Positions 1-9,552 of a stretch of 64,000 nt of DNA are shown in pieces. This DNA is from Ahniella affigens (GTDB taxonomy: Bacteria; Pseudomonadota; Gammaproteobacteria; Xanthomonadales; Ahniellaceae). Position 1 is the stretch's first letter; every line of letters starts with the position of its first letter. The notes under the pieces are model-generated. The model worked only from the letters and a program-made list of their open reading frames with translations, had not been told where the DNA came from and did no database searches. The DNA lies in assembly GCF_003015185.1 (NCBI RefSeq), contig NZ_CP027860.1, forward strand, positions 2,418,001-2,482,000, in the 5' to 3' direction. A program made the position numbers and the translations under genes.

Positions 1-332
1 TTTCGACGCGGAGCAGCCGCAGCGGATTTGCCAGACGCAGCGCAACGCCCCACTTTGGGCGACGCTTTGGGAGCTTGAAGGTTGGGGGGAAGCCAGGGTG
101 GGACGGATGGCTTGGACTGGCGGTCACTACCGCCTTTGGCGGACTTCTTTCGGCCCGCTCGGTTTGTATTACGACTCATGGCGCCATTCTAGCCAGCCCA
201 CTTCAGAGCACGCAATGCCAACCGCTGCAAGGGCGCCCCGATGGGTCACACGATGTTCAGCGTAACCACATGCAGCGGCACGAGTGCGGGATCACGCCTG
301 TCTTTGCGGTGCGCCAACAACCCCCGAGCCGG
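1..332. other. No recognisable gene
   Basis: Open frames here are short and resemble no family I know. The stretch lies beyond the stop of the reverse-strand HD-GYP gene and may hold the end of a repeat or a 3' untranslated region. I see no clear hairpin followed by a T-run. Confidence 0.5.
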
Positions 333-1526
333 TCAGACGAGCCCCAAGCGCTCCGGAAACACACCATGCGCCCCGCGCTCCAGTGACCGGACAATGTCGC
401 GTGGCACATCAGTAGGGCTTTGATTCAGCAGATCAACCTCCAGAAAGCGCGACCGTGCGCGCTTGCTCGCGTCCGTGAGCACCATGATCCAAGGCTTCAG
501 ACGGCGCGCCGGATTCTGTGCCATGACGACGGCGACCTCGCCAGTCGTGAGCTCGATCAGCGAACCGGTGGGATACACACTGAGGCACTGCATGAACTGC
601 TCGACCAAGTCCTTCTGAAACAAGCGGTCGCCTGCGCGATAGATCTGCTGGAGCGCCTGTTGCGGCGAAATCGCCTGCCGAAACGGTCGGTCACTGGTCA
701 GTGCATCGAACGTATCGATAATGCCGGCAATTCGGCCATACAATGGAATCTGATTGCGCACCAAGCCGTTCGGATAGCCCGAGCCGTCAAAGCGCTCGTG
801 ATGCGTTCGCACCATCGCCTCAATCTGCGGCTCACGAATACTGCTTTGGGACATCAACGCAATGCCTTGCTCGACGTGGTGGCGGAGAATCATCATCTCG
901 CCTTCGCTAAGCAAGCCGACCTTCCGTAGAAGCGCCGTCGGGATGGCGGTCTTGCCAACATCCAAGAGCATCCCGCCAGTAGCCAACGCGACGAGTTCGC
1001 CTTCGCCGAGCCCGAGGTGGCGCCCCAACACGGAGGCCAACAGGCTGTTGTTCATCGCATGCGAAAATTCGTATTCGTCGCGACGCTTCAGCATGCTGAC
1101 CCACAAGTAGGCGTCGGCATGACGGAGAACGCTCTGCACCACCGGCACGATGGCGTCCTGAACTTCAACCAAGCTCAGTTTGCGACCAGACCGGAGGTCG
1201 CCCAGGATACGGGCCGTGATTTCAGCTGTGCGGGCAAACTGCTTTTGCACGCGCGGCAACTCTTCTGCCAGCGCGACTTGGTTGACATGCCGCCGCCGCC
1301 CATCGGTCTGGCCATTGACATCGAAATGATGCAACGGCAAACGACTGCGGTACACATCGACAAAGACATGATCGCAATGCCGGCGCAGCACATCGAGTTC
1401 GCCCGATGTGTCGAGCAGAAACCCTTCCAGCGGAAACGGCAAGCCGAGCCAATCCCGATCCAGACGATGCACAAACATGCCCGGGCGCAGGTAATCGACA
1501 TGGACTTTGCGTTCTTCCAACTGCAC
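333..1526 (-). CDS. HD-GYP domain protein, altered HD pair
   Basis: 397 residues from a GTG start, with a GAGGAA-type ribosome binding site upstream on the reverse strand. The N-terminal ~80 residues match the DUF3391 type that precedes HD-GYP domains in Xanthomonadales and Pseudomonas. The HD-GYP domain covers about residues 140-330 and has H156, the HHExFDGSGYP signature at 242-252, and a DTFDALTSDRPF segment near 271-282. The family normally hydrolyses cyclic di-GMP. Here the metal-binding HD pair reads LLDVGK (L188-D189) instead of LHDIGK, so one metal-ligand histidine is missing. Reduced or absent hydrolase activity with a binding or partner role is an inference. It is a single gene, convergent with nothing visible. 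Confidence 0.88.
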   Translation of the reverse strand: MQLEERKVHVDYLRPGMFVHRLDRDWLGLPFPLEGFLLDTSGELDVLRRHCDHVFVDVYRSRLPLHHFDVNGQTDGRRRHVNQVALAEELPRVQKQFARTAEITARILGDLRSGRKLSLVEVQDAIVPVVQSVLRHADAYLWVSMLKRRDEYEFSHAMNNSLLASVLGRHLGLGEGELVALATGGMLLDVGKTAIPTALLRKVGLLSEGEMMILRHHVEQGIALMSQSSIREPQIEAMVRTHHERFDGSGYPNGLVRNQIPLYGRIAGIIDTFDALTSDRPFRQAISPQQALQQIYRAGDRLFQKDLVEQFMQCLSVYPTGSLIELTTGEVAVVMAQNPARRLKPWIMVLTDASKRARSRFLEVDLLNQSPTDVPRDIVRSLERGAHGVFPERLGLV

Positions 1527-1875
1527 GAATCAGGTTCCTCGCGGACAACAAATGCAGGCTGCCACCCTGTGGGGAGACTCCAACCGGCTGACTGGCCAAA
1601 GCGAACACGATGTCAAACCAAAATCTCAGCGTTCGAGAATGAGTTTGAACATGCAGGGTCGATGTGGTCTGAGCCGGCAAGCCCCGAGCATGCCATGAAG
1701 AAAGTGCCGTTCTGCGGGAATTCGCACGCATCTTCTTCATCTGAAACGAATTTCCCCAGTTGTTCACGAAGTGTTTAGCAACACTTTCAGACCAATCGTT
1801 GCAATAGTCGCGCGTCTCTGATCCGGTCATTCTGGAGTCGGAGGAATCTTCGAACTGGGGTCGCGACCCCGAACG
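1527..1875. other. Intergenic region with 14-bp palindrome
   Basis: No convincing gene. A perfect palindrome GGGGTCGCGACCCC lies at 1857-1870, just past the stop of the reverse-strand kinase gene at 1876. It could form a small stem but has no T-run, so it is not called a terminator. The upstream part (about 1530-1600) must hold the promoter of the HD-GYP gene; I cannot single one out. Confidence 0.4.
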
Positions 1876-4344
1876 CTAGTCTGATCCGACCTGCTCTGAT
1901 GACGGCGATGTGGAAAGAACCGCCGCTGGCACCACCCACTGGGCGATCCAGTCTGACCAGGGTGCAAACCAGAGCAGCACCGGGTTGTCGCCCTGAGTGA
2001 CCCCAAGGCCACGCTCCAAAGCTGCTAAAACCGGCGCAAACCGCGTTTCGGCCAAACCCTCACGACGAGCCCGGGCCAGTTCAGACCGCGCGGAATCGGC
2101 GTCGCCAGATTGCCACGCCTCCAGCGCAAGGAGCAGGTAGCTCAGCCCGGGGAAATTGGCCATGTCGGTCTCGACCCGGGCGCGCATCGCCGGAACGGAA
2201 TAGCTCGAATGCAGTCCCATCAGCCGGACGGCAATATGAGCATCCACCTGATACTCAAACTCGGACACGGCCAAAACCCGGGATAGCCAGTCGGCCGCCT
2301 CTGCGTCCCGCCCCAGCAGTTTCGCCGCCGTCAACGCCATGACGGCATCGCGATGCGCACTGTACACATCGTGTTGCTCGCGCGACCGTCGGTAGCCGAG
2401 CGCTGCTTCATCGAGCAACGCGGCCCAACGCCCGCCCTGCCCGAGCGTCAACAACTGGGCGCTGCGGACAATATCCTCGGTGCTCGGCTCGCGTGTGTTG
2501 GCCGGCGCCTCAAGAATCGCCGTGAACCCTTGACTGGCGGCTTCGAGCTTACCCTCCGAAAAATCGCAGGCCGCCGTCACCCAGAGCCGCCAGATCGGCC
2601 GGTCTTCTGGCAAGCGCGAGATTTCTGGTCGAACCGCCGCGCAGTCGCCCAGCAAGGCACGATCGGCCAGCACCTGCGGAACGCGCCGATCCCGGTAGTG
2701 CGTGAACTGGATTTGCGCCAATTCCTGGCGCGCCAGCTCGCCCTCATTCCGACCAATCGCAATGTGCGACAAACCGTATCGGAGCTTCCAGGCACTCGGC
2801 CGCAATGCCAACGCCGACGCCATGGCGCGGCGGTCGTCCACCACATTGCCCTTGTTGAGGTTGCCCTCCAAAAACAAGGACAGAAAAGGGTTGTCGTGCT
2901 TGTTCAGCAATTCGCGTGCTTCCGCCACATAGGGTTCGGTGCCGGCCACCCCCCGGGCGCCAAGCCAAATAGCGACCATGACCGCCGGAAACGGTTGATC
3001 GGGATGGGTATCGGCGACCGTCTTCATCAACGCGATGGCGCTGTTGCGATCACCTTCGGCATCACGGACAAACGCTTCCCGAATCGACGCTTTCTGCGCG
3101 CCCGTCAGCCCAACGAGATCACGCTCAATCAGCGCATAGCCCGGTTCGATCGTGCGCTCCAGAAACACCCATTCATACCAACCGAACGCAGTGAGCAGCG
3201 CGGTGACCACCAGTGCGCCAGCTGTCACAGAAAGCGCCTGCCGGCGATCCAGCCACTGGCGCCGGACGCGCTCGGTCCAACGCAGCACTTTGGGCTTCGC
3301 GCCGGCCAACCAGCGCGTCAGTTCCGCCGCAAACGCGTTCGCGTCTGGATACCGAATGGCCAGTGACCCCGCCATCGCTGATTCAGCAATCGCTCTGAGC
3401 CACGGATCAGAAATCGCCGCCGCGCTGATCTGCTCAGCCAAAAATCCCGACGTGCTGGAAACGGCGCCGGACTCGCAGCCCGTCACCAGTTCAACCAGGA
3501 TCACCCCGAGCGCATGCACGTCGGCCGCGGGCCCGACGGACTCACCGCGAATCTGCTCCGGTGCCGCATAGCGCGGCGTCAGCATGCGATCTGCTGTGAG
3601 TGTTCGGGCCTGGGTTGGACCATCGTCCAGGCATTTGGCGATACCAAAATCGAGCAGCTTCACCTGACCTTGCTGATCGACCAGAATGTTTGACGGCTTC
3701 AGGTCACGGTGGACAATCTGCCCGGCATGGGCGACGCCGACCACCTCGGCAATCGCCCGGAGCAGGCGCACGCGGGCGCTGAGGTCTAACTCGGCGACCG
3801 CACGATCAAGACTCAGCCCATCGACGCGCTCCATGATCAAGAAGGGTCGGCCCTCGTCCGTGCGCGCCAATCCCAGAAACCGCGCAATTCCGGGATGGAC
3901 GAGCCGCCCCATCGCATCACTTTCGCGGGTGAGGCGCTGATCCAGATTCGGACCCAGCATGTCCGGGCGCACCATTTTGATCGCGACCCGATCATTGGTC
4001 AGAACCGAGCGGGCGGCCAGCACAATCCCCATGCCGCCCTGCCCCAAGATCGATTCCACCTCGTAGTCACCCAACCGCCGTCCGCGCCAGACTTGCTCCA
4101 ACATCTGGGAGCGACGCTGCAGATAGGTGTCACTGTCGAATTCGCGCCGCGTTTCCAGATCGGCGATGACATCGGCTTGCCTGACCGTGGCGGGTTCCGA
4201 TTGGTCCAGCATCCGGACGAGGCTCGCAGCCTGCTCGGGGTCGACCTGCGCGAGTTCCGCAAGAAAATCCGCCCGCTCACCCAGAGGCCGGGCCAGGAGT
4301 GCTGCAAGCTGCTGGTTCAGATCCGCCTCTGGCTGGGTCTGCAT
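1876..4344 (-). CDS. Membrane Ser/Thr protein kinase
   Basis: 822 residues from ATG at 4344, chosen because GGAGG lies about 9-13 bases upstream and because the longer frame up to 4881 only runs antisense to pncC. A Hanks-type kinase domain spans about 93-350: GQGGMG loop at 101-106, Lys123, HRDLKPSN at 212-219, DFG at 232-234 and APE at 261-263, so all catalytic residues are present. One transmembrane segment follows at about 371-395. The C-terminal ~420 residues are alpha-helical and TPR-like, and would lie outside the membrane. This PknB-like arrangement is common in Lysobacterales. The substrate is unknown. A helical stretch at 1-90 precedes the kinase. Confidence 0.9.
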   Translation of the reverse strand: MQTQPEADLNQQLAALLARPLGERADFLAELAQVDPEQAASLVRMLDQSEPATVRQADVIADLETRREFDSDTYLQRRSQMLEQVWRGRRLGDYEVESILGQGGMGIVLAARSVLTNDRVAIKMVRPDMLGPNLDQRLTRESDAMGRLVHPGIARFLGLARTDEGRPFLIMERVDGLSLDRAVAELDLSARVRLLRAIAEVVGVAHAGQIVHRDLKPSNILVDQQGQVKLLDFGIAKCLDDGPTQARTLTADRMLTPRYAAPEQIRGESVGPAADVHALGVILVELVTGCESGAVSSTSGFLAEQISAAAISDPWLRAIAESAMAGSLAIRYPDANAFAAELTRWLAGAKPKVLRWTERVRRQWLDRRQALSVTAGALVVTALLTAFGWYEWVFLERTIEPGYALIERDLVGLTGAQKASIREAFVRDAEGDRNSAIALMKTVADTHPDQPFPAVMVAIWLGARGVAGTEPYVAEARELLNKHDNPFLSLFLEGNLNKGNVVDDRRAMASALALRPSAWKLRYGLSHIAIGRNEGELARQELAQIQFTHYRDRRVPQVLADRALLGDCAAVRPEISRLPEDRPIWRLWVTAACDFSEGKLEAASQGFTAILEAPANTREPSTEDIVRSAQLLTLGQGGRWAALLDEAALGYRRSREQHDVYSAHRDAVMALTAAKLLGRDAEAADWLSRVLAVSEFEYQVDAHIAVRLMGLHSSYSVPAMRARVETDMANFPGLSYLLLALEAWQSGDADSARSELARARREGLAETRFAPVLAALERGLGVTQGDNPVLLWFAPWSDWIAQWVVPAAVLSTSPSSEQVGSD

Positions 4345-4464
4345 CCGCCGTCCGACCTCCGCTTCTGACGATCCTTGTCGTGATTCAGCACTGCATGCAC
4401 TGCCACCCAGGCTGAGCTTACCGGTATTCTGCCGGATTCCGACCCGATGGCGAAGCACCACCCG

Positions 4465-4959
4465 ATGAGCCCCACCGACACCGAATTGCACACCCTGGCC
4501 GATACTCTGGGCGAACGCTGCAAGCGCCAGGGAATGAGCCTGGTTACGGCTGAATCCTGCACCGGCGGCTGGATCGCCAAAGCAGTTACCGAGGTTCCAG
4601 GCAGTTCGGCCTGGTTTGAATGCGGCATGGTGGCCTACAGCTATGAGGCCAAACAGGCGTTGCTTGGCGTTCGGCCGGAAACCCTGATCAAGTGTGGCGC
4701 GGTCAGCGAGGAAACTGTGCTCGAAATGGTTGCCGGCGCGCTGGTACACAGTGGCGCCACACTGGGTGTCGCCGTAACCGGCATCGCTGGGCCATCGGGC
4801 GGAACGCCCGACAAGCCGGTGGGCACGGTCTGGATCGCATGGAAACGCCGCGGCGGCTACCCGCGGGCGGAATGTCATCATTTTGACGGCGATCGCGAAT
4901 CAGTCCGTCGGCAGACGGTGGCAAAAGCCTTAGACGGGCTCATGAATCTTCTGAGCTGA
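4465..4959 (+). CDS. pncC: Nicotinamide-nucleotide amidase (CinA C-terminal type)
   Basis: 164 residues from ATG 4465; an in-frame ATG at 4447 is an alternative and neither has a clear ribosome binding site. The protein is a stand-alone CinA C-terminal domain. It shows the AESCTGG motif, a GVAVTGIAGPSGG segment and a KPVGTVWIA segment, all typical of the deamidase that turns nicotinamide mononucleotide into nicotinate mononucleotide in pyridine nucleotide salvage. Its place directly upstream of recA matches many gammaproteobacteria, where cinA/pncC and recA are neighbours. Confidence 0.93.
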   Translation: MSPTDTELHTLADTLGERCKRQGMSLVTAESCTGGWIAKAVTEVPGSSAWFECGMVAYSYEAKQALLGVRPETLIKCGAVSEETVLEMVAGALVHSGATLGVAVTGIAGPSGGTPDKPVGTVWIAWKRRGGYPRAECHHFDGDRESVRRQTVAKALDGLMNLLS

Positions 4960-5003
4960 AAATCAGAAATTCACCCGATACTTTCACGCTCGCGTGGGAT
5001 AAT

Positions 5004-5074
5004 GTGCTGCTCGCGGGTGCATACCAGGTTTGAGCAGCACTTTAAGATCAACCCGTAATCTGTTGATTTTACAG
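5004..5074 (+). promoter_or_regulatory. pncC-recA spacer: stem-loop and LexA-like dyad
   Basis: The 337-base spacer has a perfect 9-bp inverted repeat, GTGCTGCTC (5004-5012) with GAGCAGCAC (5032-5040), followed by TTT. It may attenuate or terminate pncC transcription. Downstream, CTGT-N7-ACAG at 5060-5074 resembles the gammaproteobacterial LexA box (CTGT-N8-ACAG) but is one base short. A recA gene normally has an SOS box, so this is the best visible candidate and is weak. No lexA or recX gene lies in the window next to recA. Confidence 0.35.
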
Positions 5075-5296
5075 AAGTCTCAACCTGGGTTTTGGCGGTC
5101 TTGGCCGCCTTAAGCCGGCTCTTAGGCCAGACAATGCAGGCGCCGCCGAAGGTCGCGCCCGCTGATCGTGTCTCACTCGATGAGAAGACAAGGCGTCAAA
5201 GTGTCGTCCAGCACCCGCCCCACGCGGCAGCCACGGATGGTTTGTCGCGATTCGGCAATTCTGATTCGAACCAATGCATGACCCAGGAGATTTGAA

Positions 5297-6331
5297 ATGG
5301 ATGACAACAAAAAGCGCGCTCTGACCTCGGCCCTGGCGCAGATCGACAAGCAGTTTGGCAAAGGCACGGTCATGCGCATGGGTGACAAGCAGACCGATGT
5401 CATCGAGGCGGTCTCGACCGGCTCGCTCGGTCTGGACATTGCGCTGGGCATCGGCGGCCTGCCGCGCGGCCGCGTGATCGAGATCTACGGTCCGGAATCG
5501 TCGGGCAAGACCACGCTGACCTTGCAAGTGATTGCGAACTGCCAGCGCTCTGGCGGTACCGCCGCGTTCATCGACGCGGAGCACGCGCTCGATCCAAGCT
5601 ACGCCGAAAAGCTGGGCGTGGATGTGGACAACATGCTCGTCTCGCAGCCGGATACCGGCGAACAGGCACTCGAAGTGGCCGACATGCTGGTGCGCTCCGG
5701 CGCGGTAGACGTGGTGGTCATCGACTCCGTCGCGGCGCTCACGCCCAAAGCCGAAATCGAAGGTGAAATGGGCGACTCGCACGTTGGTTTGCATGCCCGC
5801 CTGATGAGCCAGGCGCTCCGCAAGCTGACGGCGAACATCAAGAAGTCGAACTGCCTGGTCATCTTCATCAATCAGATTCGTATGAAGATCGGCGTGATGT
5901 TCGGCAATCCTGAAACCACCACCGGTGGTAACGCGCTGAAGTTCTACGCCTCGGTGCGTCTCGATATCCGTCGCGTCGGTTCGGTCAAGCGTGGCGAGGA
6001 AGTGATCGGGTCCGAGACGCGCGTCAAGGTTGTCAAGAACAAGGTGGCACCGCCGTTCCGACAAGCCGACTTCGAGATTCTGTACGGCGAAGGGATTTCC
6101 CGCGAAGGCGAAATTGTCGAGATGGGCGTCAATGCGAACCTGATCGACAAGTCCGGCGCCTGGTACAGCTACAACGGTGAGCGCATCGGCCAAGGCAAGG
6201 ACAATGCCCGCACGTTCCTCCGCGAACATCCGGAAATCTCCCGCGATGTCGAGGAGAAGCTGCGCGCCAAACTGCTGATCGCCCGCGGCGGCCCCGCTGC
6301 GGCGACCGCTGATGCAGGCGATGATGACTGA
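5297..6331 (+). CDS. recA: Recombinase A
   Basis: 344 residues, full length for the family. It starts [20 protein letters not shown] and has the Walker A motif GPESSGKT at 65-72, the conserved [17 protein letters not shown] segment that includes DNA-binding loop L2, and an acidic C-terminal tail. It forms ATP-dependent filaments on single-stranded DNA for homologous recombination and LexA cleavage. The ATG at 5297 follows CAGGAG about 9 bases upstream. No recX follows: 230 bases later there is a SPOR-domain gene instead. Confidence 0.99.
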   Translation: MDDNKKRALTSALAQIDKQFGKGTVMRMGDKQTDVIEAVSTGSLGLDIALGIGGLPRGRVIEIYGPESSGKTTLTLQVIANCQRSGGTAAFIDAEHALDPSYAEKLGVDVDNMLVSQPDTGEQALEVADMLVRSGAVDVVVIDSVAALTPKAEIEGEMGDSHVGLHARLMSQALRKLTANIKKSNCLVIFINQIRMKIGVMFGNPETTTGGNALKFYASVRLDIRRVGSVKRGEEVIGSETRVKVVKNKVAPPFRQADFEILYGEGISREGEIVEMGVNANLIDKSGAWYSYNGERIGQGKDNARTFLREHPEISRDVEEKLRAKLLIARGGPAAATADAGDDD

Positions 6332-6562
6332 TTCGGCGCTGAGCCATATTGGCCTGCAGAAAGGTCGATCCAGCCCCCATTGGCGGTAGATCAATCGACT
6401 CCAGTGACTCATCGCAGATCGGCAGGGGCAGGCGGGCATTGGGCCCCTGCCCCGCTCCTTGGTGCTTGCCCTGCTCCTTTGCCAGCTCCGGACACAAGCA
6501 TCCGTATGGTCACGGGCCCGAAACGAAGTTCGCAGTCAGTCGCAACGATAACGTGCAACTGA

Positions 6563-7285
6563 TTGATTCGGCTGACTCCTGCTAGACTTGCGCCCGTCCA
6601 TTCGGCACGGATTTCTGACTTGTTTGCGCGCGTCCTATTTGTCCTGTTGTTGGCCACCAACCTTGGTCTGGCGGCATGGCTTTGGCTCGCGCCAAAGCCG
6701 AGCGTTGCCGCGTTGCCAGTAACCGACCCAGGTGTGCCGCAGCTGGTATTACTGTCCGAGCAAATGGGTGGCCCCGCTGCGGCGGCCGAAATGGCCGAAG
6801 CGCCCATGGCGCCTACCGATCTGGCACGGCTCTCTTGCACGCAGCTCGGGCCTTTTGGCACGCAGGCAGACCTCCGGCGAACCATGAACGCGCTGACCCC
6901 ACGCGTGGATCGAGTGCAATTCCGCGAAACGCGCACGACCCGTTCACGCGGCTGGTGGGTGTATCTCCCGGCGTTCAAAGATCGCTCCGAAGCCCTGTCA
7001 GCAGCGCGCAACCTGTCGGAAAAAGGCATCCGCGACTATTACGTCGTCACCGCCGGTGACCAACAAAACACGATTTCGCTCGGGCTCTTTCGGGCTAGAG
7101 AAAATGCGGACCGGCGTGTCGCGGAGCTCCAAGGCCTTGGATTTGCCCCATCAATGACCGAACGGACCGACGAGTTGCCGGAATACTGGCTCGAATTTGC
7201 CGTGGTGGCCGGCGCGCCGTTCAATTGGCGCGATGTGGTGCCGGATACCACGGATCTGGTCGCCACACCGATCGAGTGCCGCTAA
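6563..7285 (+). CDS. SPOR-domain membrane protein
   Basis: 240 residues as written from TTG 6563. A second TTG at 6620 sits right before the hydrophobic segment and is equally possible; there is no ATG start. A transmembrane segment (residues ~22-42) anchors a periplasmic part ending in a SPOR-like domain (about 120-210): paired segments with WWVYLPAF, DYYVVTAGDQQNTISLGLF and a final beta strand. SPOR domains bind denuded peptidoglycan glycans at division sites. A cell-envelope role is inferred; the neighbouring mtgA is also a peptidoglycan gene but convergently placed. Confidence 0.75.
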   Translation: MIRLTPARLAPVHSARISDLFARVLFVLLLATNLGLAAWLWLAPKPSVAALPVTDPGVPQLVLLSEQMGGPAAAAEMAEAPMAPTDLARLSCTQLGPFGTQADLRRTMNALTPRVDRVQFRETRTTRSRGWWVYLPAFKDRSEALSAARNLSEKGIRDYYVVTAGDQQNTISLGLFRARENADRRVAELQGLGFAPSMTERTDELPEYWLEFAVVAGAPFNWRDVVPDTTDLVATPIECR

Positions 7286-7402
7286 GGCAGGAACGCGCCC
7301 GTCCGAGCTCGACCAGCGGCAGCACCGTTTTCACTACGCAGCGCGGCTGGGCGCAATGACGCACGGCAAAGTGCGTGTCGCGCGCGCGCTGCTGATGCGC
7401 CG

Positions 7403-8149
7403 CTATTTGCGAACCTTGGCCACCGCACGCGGCTTCAGAATCGGGTCCAAATACGCAGCGCCCCCGAGGTTCGTTGTCTGGCGTTGGATCCAACGCTGCC
7501 TGCTTGCCACGTAAGCAGATGGTGCCGCGACCGAGAACTTCTTGGGATTCGGCAATACGGCGGCGAGCAGCGCAGCCTGGTTCGGCGTCAACCGGCTTGC
7601 CGGACGCTTGAAATACTGCTGCGCGGCCGCCTCCACGCCATACACGCCGGGTCCGAACTCGGCGACATTCAGATAGACCTCCAGGATTCGGCGCTTCGAC
7701 CACAGCAGTTCGATCCACAACGTCAGCCAGGCTTCGGCGCCTTTGCGGACCCAACTCCGGCCCTGCCACAGAAACACGTTCTTGGCGACTTGCTGACTAA
7801 TCGTGCTCGCCCCCCGCATCCGGGCGCGACCACGCTGATTGGAGGCATAGGCTTTCTGGATCGCGCCCAGATCAAAACCATGGTGCTCCGGAAACCGCTG
7901 GTCTTCCGCCGCAACGACGGCAATCGGCATTTCTGGCGTGATCTGGTCCAACGGGACCCAGGTCTGATTCGGCCATTTCCCGGTATCGAGGCGCTCGCCC
8001 AGCATCACGGCGCTGGTTTCGAGCGGCACAAATCGCAGGGTCAGAACGAACACGATGGTCAGACCGACAAACCACAGGCCGAGTTTCAGCAATCGCCAAA
8101 GCCAGAGCCGCCAGCCCTTTCTCTTGGGCTTTTCCTTGGTCGCGCGCAT
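7403..8149 (-). CDS. mtgA: Monofunctional peptidoglycan glycosyltransferase
   Basis: 248 residues from ATG 8149; a longer start at 8197 is possible but adds an unlikely leader. A basic N-terminus is followed by one transmembrane helix (~16-40), then a GT51 domain with the catalytic segment [14 protein letters not shown], the [20 protein letters not shown] motif and [24 protein letters not shown]. There is no penicillin-binding transpeptidase domain, so this is the MtgA type that polymerises lipid II into glycan strands at the inner membrane. Confidence 0.95.
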   Translation of the reverse strand: MRATKEKPKRKGWRLWLWRLLKLGLWFVGLTIVFVLTLRFVPLETSAVMLGERLDTGKWPNQTWVPLDQITPEMPIAVVAAEDQRFPEHHGFDLGAIQKAYASNQRGRARMRGASTISQQVAKNVFLWQGRSWVRKGAEAWLTLWIELLWSKRRILEVYLNVAEFGPGVYGVEAAAQQYFKRPASRLTPNQAALLAAVLPNPKKFSVAAPSAYVASRQRWIQRQTTNLGGAAYLDPILKPRAVAKVRK

Positions 8150-8238
8150 CAGGGCTCGCTCAACGAGGAACTGCGCCGCGCCGTTGCCGATGCGCAATTG
8201 GAGACCAGACTCCAGTGCTGGGGTATTACACTAGGCAG

Positions 8239-9135
8239 ATGACCCAAGATCACGATTGCTTACACCGATTCTTTTTCGAAGACGCCAACGTCCGGGGCGT
8301 CATTGTGCAATTACGCGACACCTGGCAGCAAATCGCCCATCGCGACGACTATCCCACCGAGGTCCGGCAATGGCTTGCGCAGGTTGCGGCGGCCACGGCT
8401 TTGTTTGCCGGCGACGTCAAAGTCGACGGCTCGGTCTCGGTGCATTTGAAGTCCGCGTCAGCGCTGCGACTCGTGTTTGCCGAATGCTCCAGCCAAGGCG
8501 ACATGCGCGGCGTGGCGCGTTGGGACACCTTTGACGCTATTCCCGCCGTACCTGACGATCTTCGCGGCGCCGCAGGCATTCTGGCACTGACGGTGATGCG
8601 CGCGAATGGTGAGCCCAAATGGCAGGGCATGGTGCCGCTGGAGGGCAATAGCCTCGCCGCTGCGTTCGAGTCGTATTTCAACCGCTCCGAACAATTGCCC
8701 ACCTCGCTGTTCTTTGCCTTTGACGGCAAATCCTGTGCCGGCCTGTTGCTGCAAGAGGTTCCGGCCGAGGGCGGTATCGCTCGCGAGCGGGACGCTGCGA
8801 TGTACGAATACGCCCGCACGATGGCCGCGACAATCGAATCTGACGAACTCTTGAATCTAAGCCCCCACGAGATCCTGCGTCGCTTGTTTCACGAAGAGAC
8901 GCTGCGCCTCCTTGACGCCCAACCCATCCGGTTCCAGTGCCGTTGCTCCCGTGACCGGGCGATTGGCATCTTGCGCTCGATCGGTCCGGAGGAAACCGCA
9001 GCCGCACTCGCCGAGTCCGGTGAGCGCGTCACCGTGACCTGCGAGTTCTGCAACGGTCAATACAGTTTTGATGCCATCGATATCCAGCAAATGTTTTCGG
9101 GTCTCGATCAAGACGCCGCGGTGACCCGTCACTGA
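8239..9135 (+). CDS. hslO: Redox-regulated chaperone Hsp33
   Basis: 298 residues from ATG 8239; a TTG at 8215 is less likely. The C-terminal redox switch is intact: CRC at 234-236 and CEFC at 268-271 make the CXC...CXXC zinc site. The N-terminal core (about 1-180) matches Hsp33, with the GDVKVDGSVSVHLK region and a GxxPKWQGMVPLEG segment. The protein is a cytoplasmic holdase switched on by oxidation and unfolding. It is divergent from mtgA with only about 90 bases between the starts, so the two promoters share that spacer. Confidence 0.97.
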   Translation: MTQDHDCLHRFFFEDANVRGVIVQLRDTWQQIAHRDDYPTEVRQWLAQVAAATALFAGDVKVDGSVSVHLKSASALRLVFAECSSQGDMRGVARWDTFDAIPAVPDDLRGAAGILALTVMRANGEPKWQGMVPLEGNSLAAAFESYFNRSEQLPTSLFFAFDGKSCAGLLLQEVPAEGGIARERDAAMYEYARTMAATIESDELLNLSPHEILRRLFHEETLRLLDAQPIRFQCRCSRDRAIGILRSIGPEETAAALAESGERVTVTCEFCNGQYSFDAIDIQQMFSGLDQDAAVTRH

Positions 9136-9186
9136 CGATGCCGATCGCTTGGTATCGCGCCGCCAATCTGAATAGCGGTTCGTATC

Positions 9187-9498
9187 GGAGCGGCTTCAGC
9201 CGCAAACCGATCTCCCGGCGAAATCGATTCGGGCCTGAAGGCCCACTCATCAATCACGCCGTAACGCATTCTCCCTCTCCCACGCGAGTGGGAGAGGGCT
9301 GGGGAGAGGGCTACTTGCGACACTGCGCCGTTGTAAGAATCGCGCACTGTCGCCGACAGTCTGATGCGCGAATCAGCGCACCTTCGGTGCGACCATAGCT
9401 CCAACAAGAGCCAGCCTTCTTGTGGGAGCGGCTTCAGCCGCGAATCAATCTTGCCTCAGCCAGCTTTTTGTGGGAGCGGCTTCAGCCGCGAACCGATC
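9187..9498. repeat. Three REP-like palindromes
   Basis: Three units of GGAGCGGCTTCAGCCGC occur at about 9187-9212, 9421-9448 and 9469-9498, the last two with a TGTG lead. Each forms a GCGGC-TTCA-GCCGC hairpin with a GGAG tag on its 5' side, the layout of REP sequences mobilised by REP-associated tyrosine transposases. The first copy is followed by a different dispersed repeat. No cognate transposase with such ends is in this window; the Y1 elements at 48-60 kb have different ends. Confidence 0.75.
9256..9398 (+). repeat. Dispersed palindromic repeat, copy E1
   Basis: The unit starts with a hairpin of CTCTCCCAC and GTGGGAGAG, continues with a GGGCTGGGGAGAGGGCTACTTGC block and ends with CACCTTCGGTGCGACCA. 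The same unit lies in inverted orientation at 29153-29335, and its core is also within the 5' coding part of the cytochrome gene (38275-38456). It fills the hslO to UPF0158 spacer together with REP-like palindromes. No gene is seen in 9136-9552. Confidence 0.7.
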
Positions 9499-9552
9499 TC
9501 GTGGCAAGAGTGAGTCCAAAACTGCAGACCTTCCGCAAACTCAGGTGCCACG

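Noticed and set aside
4345-4881. N-terminal extension of the Ser/Thr kinase frame by 179 residues
   Set aside because: It runs antisense to pncC and shows no family likeness, and a good ribosome binding site precedes ATG 4344.
5069-6439. 456-codon reverse frame over recA
   Set aside because: It is a shadow of recA, whose protein is unmistakable.
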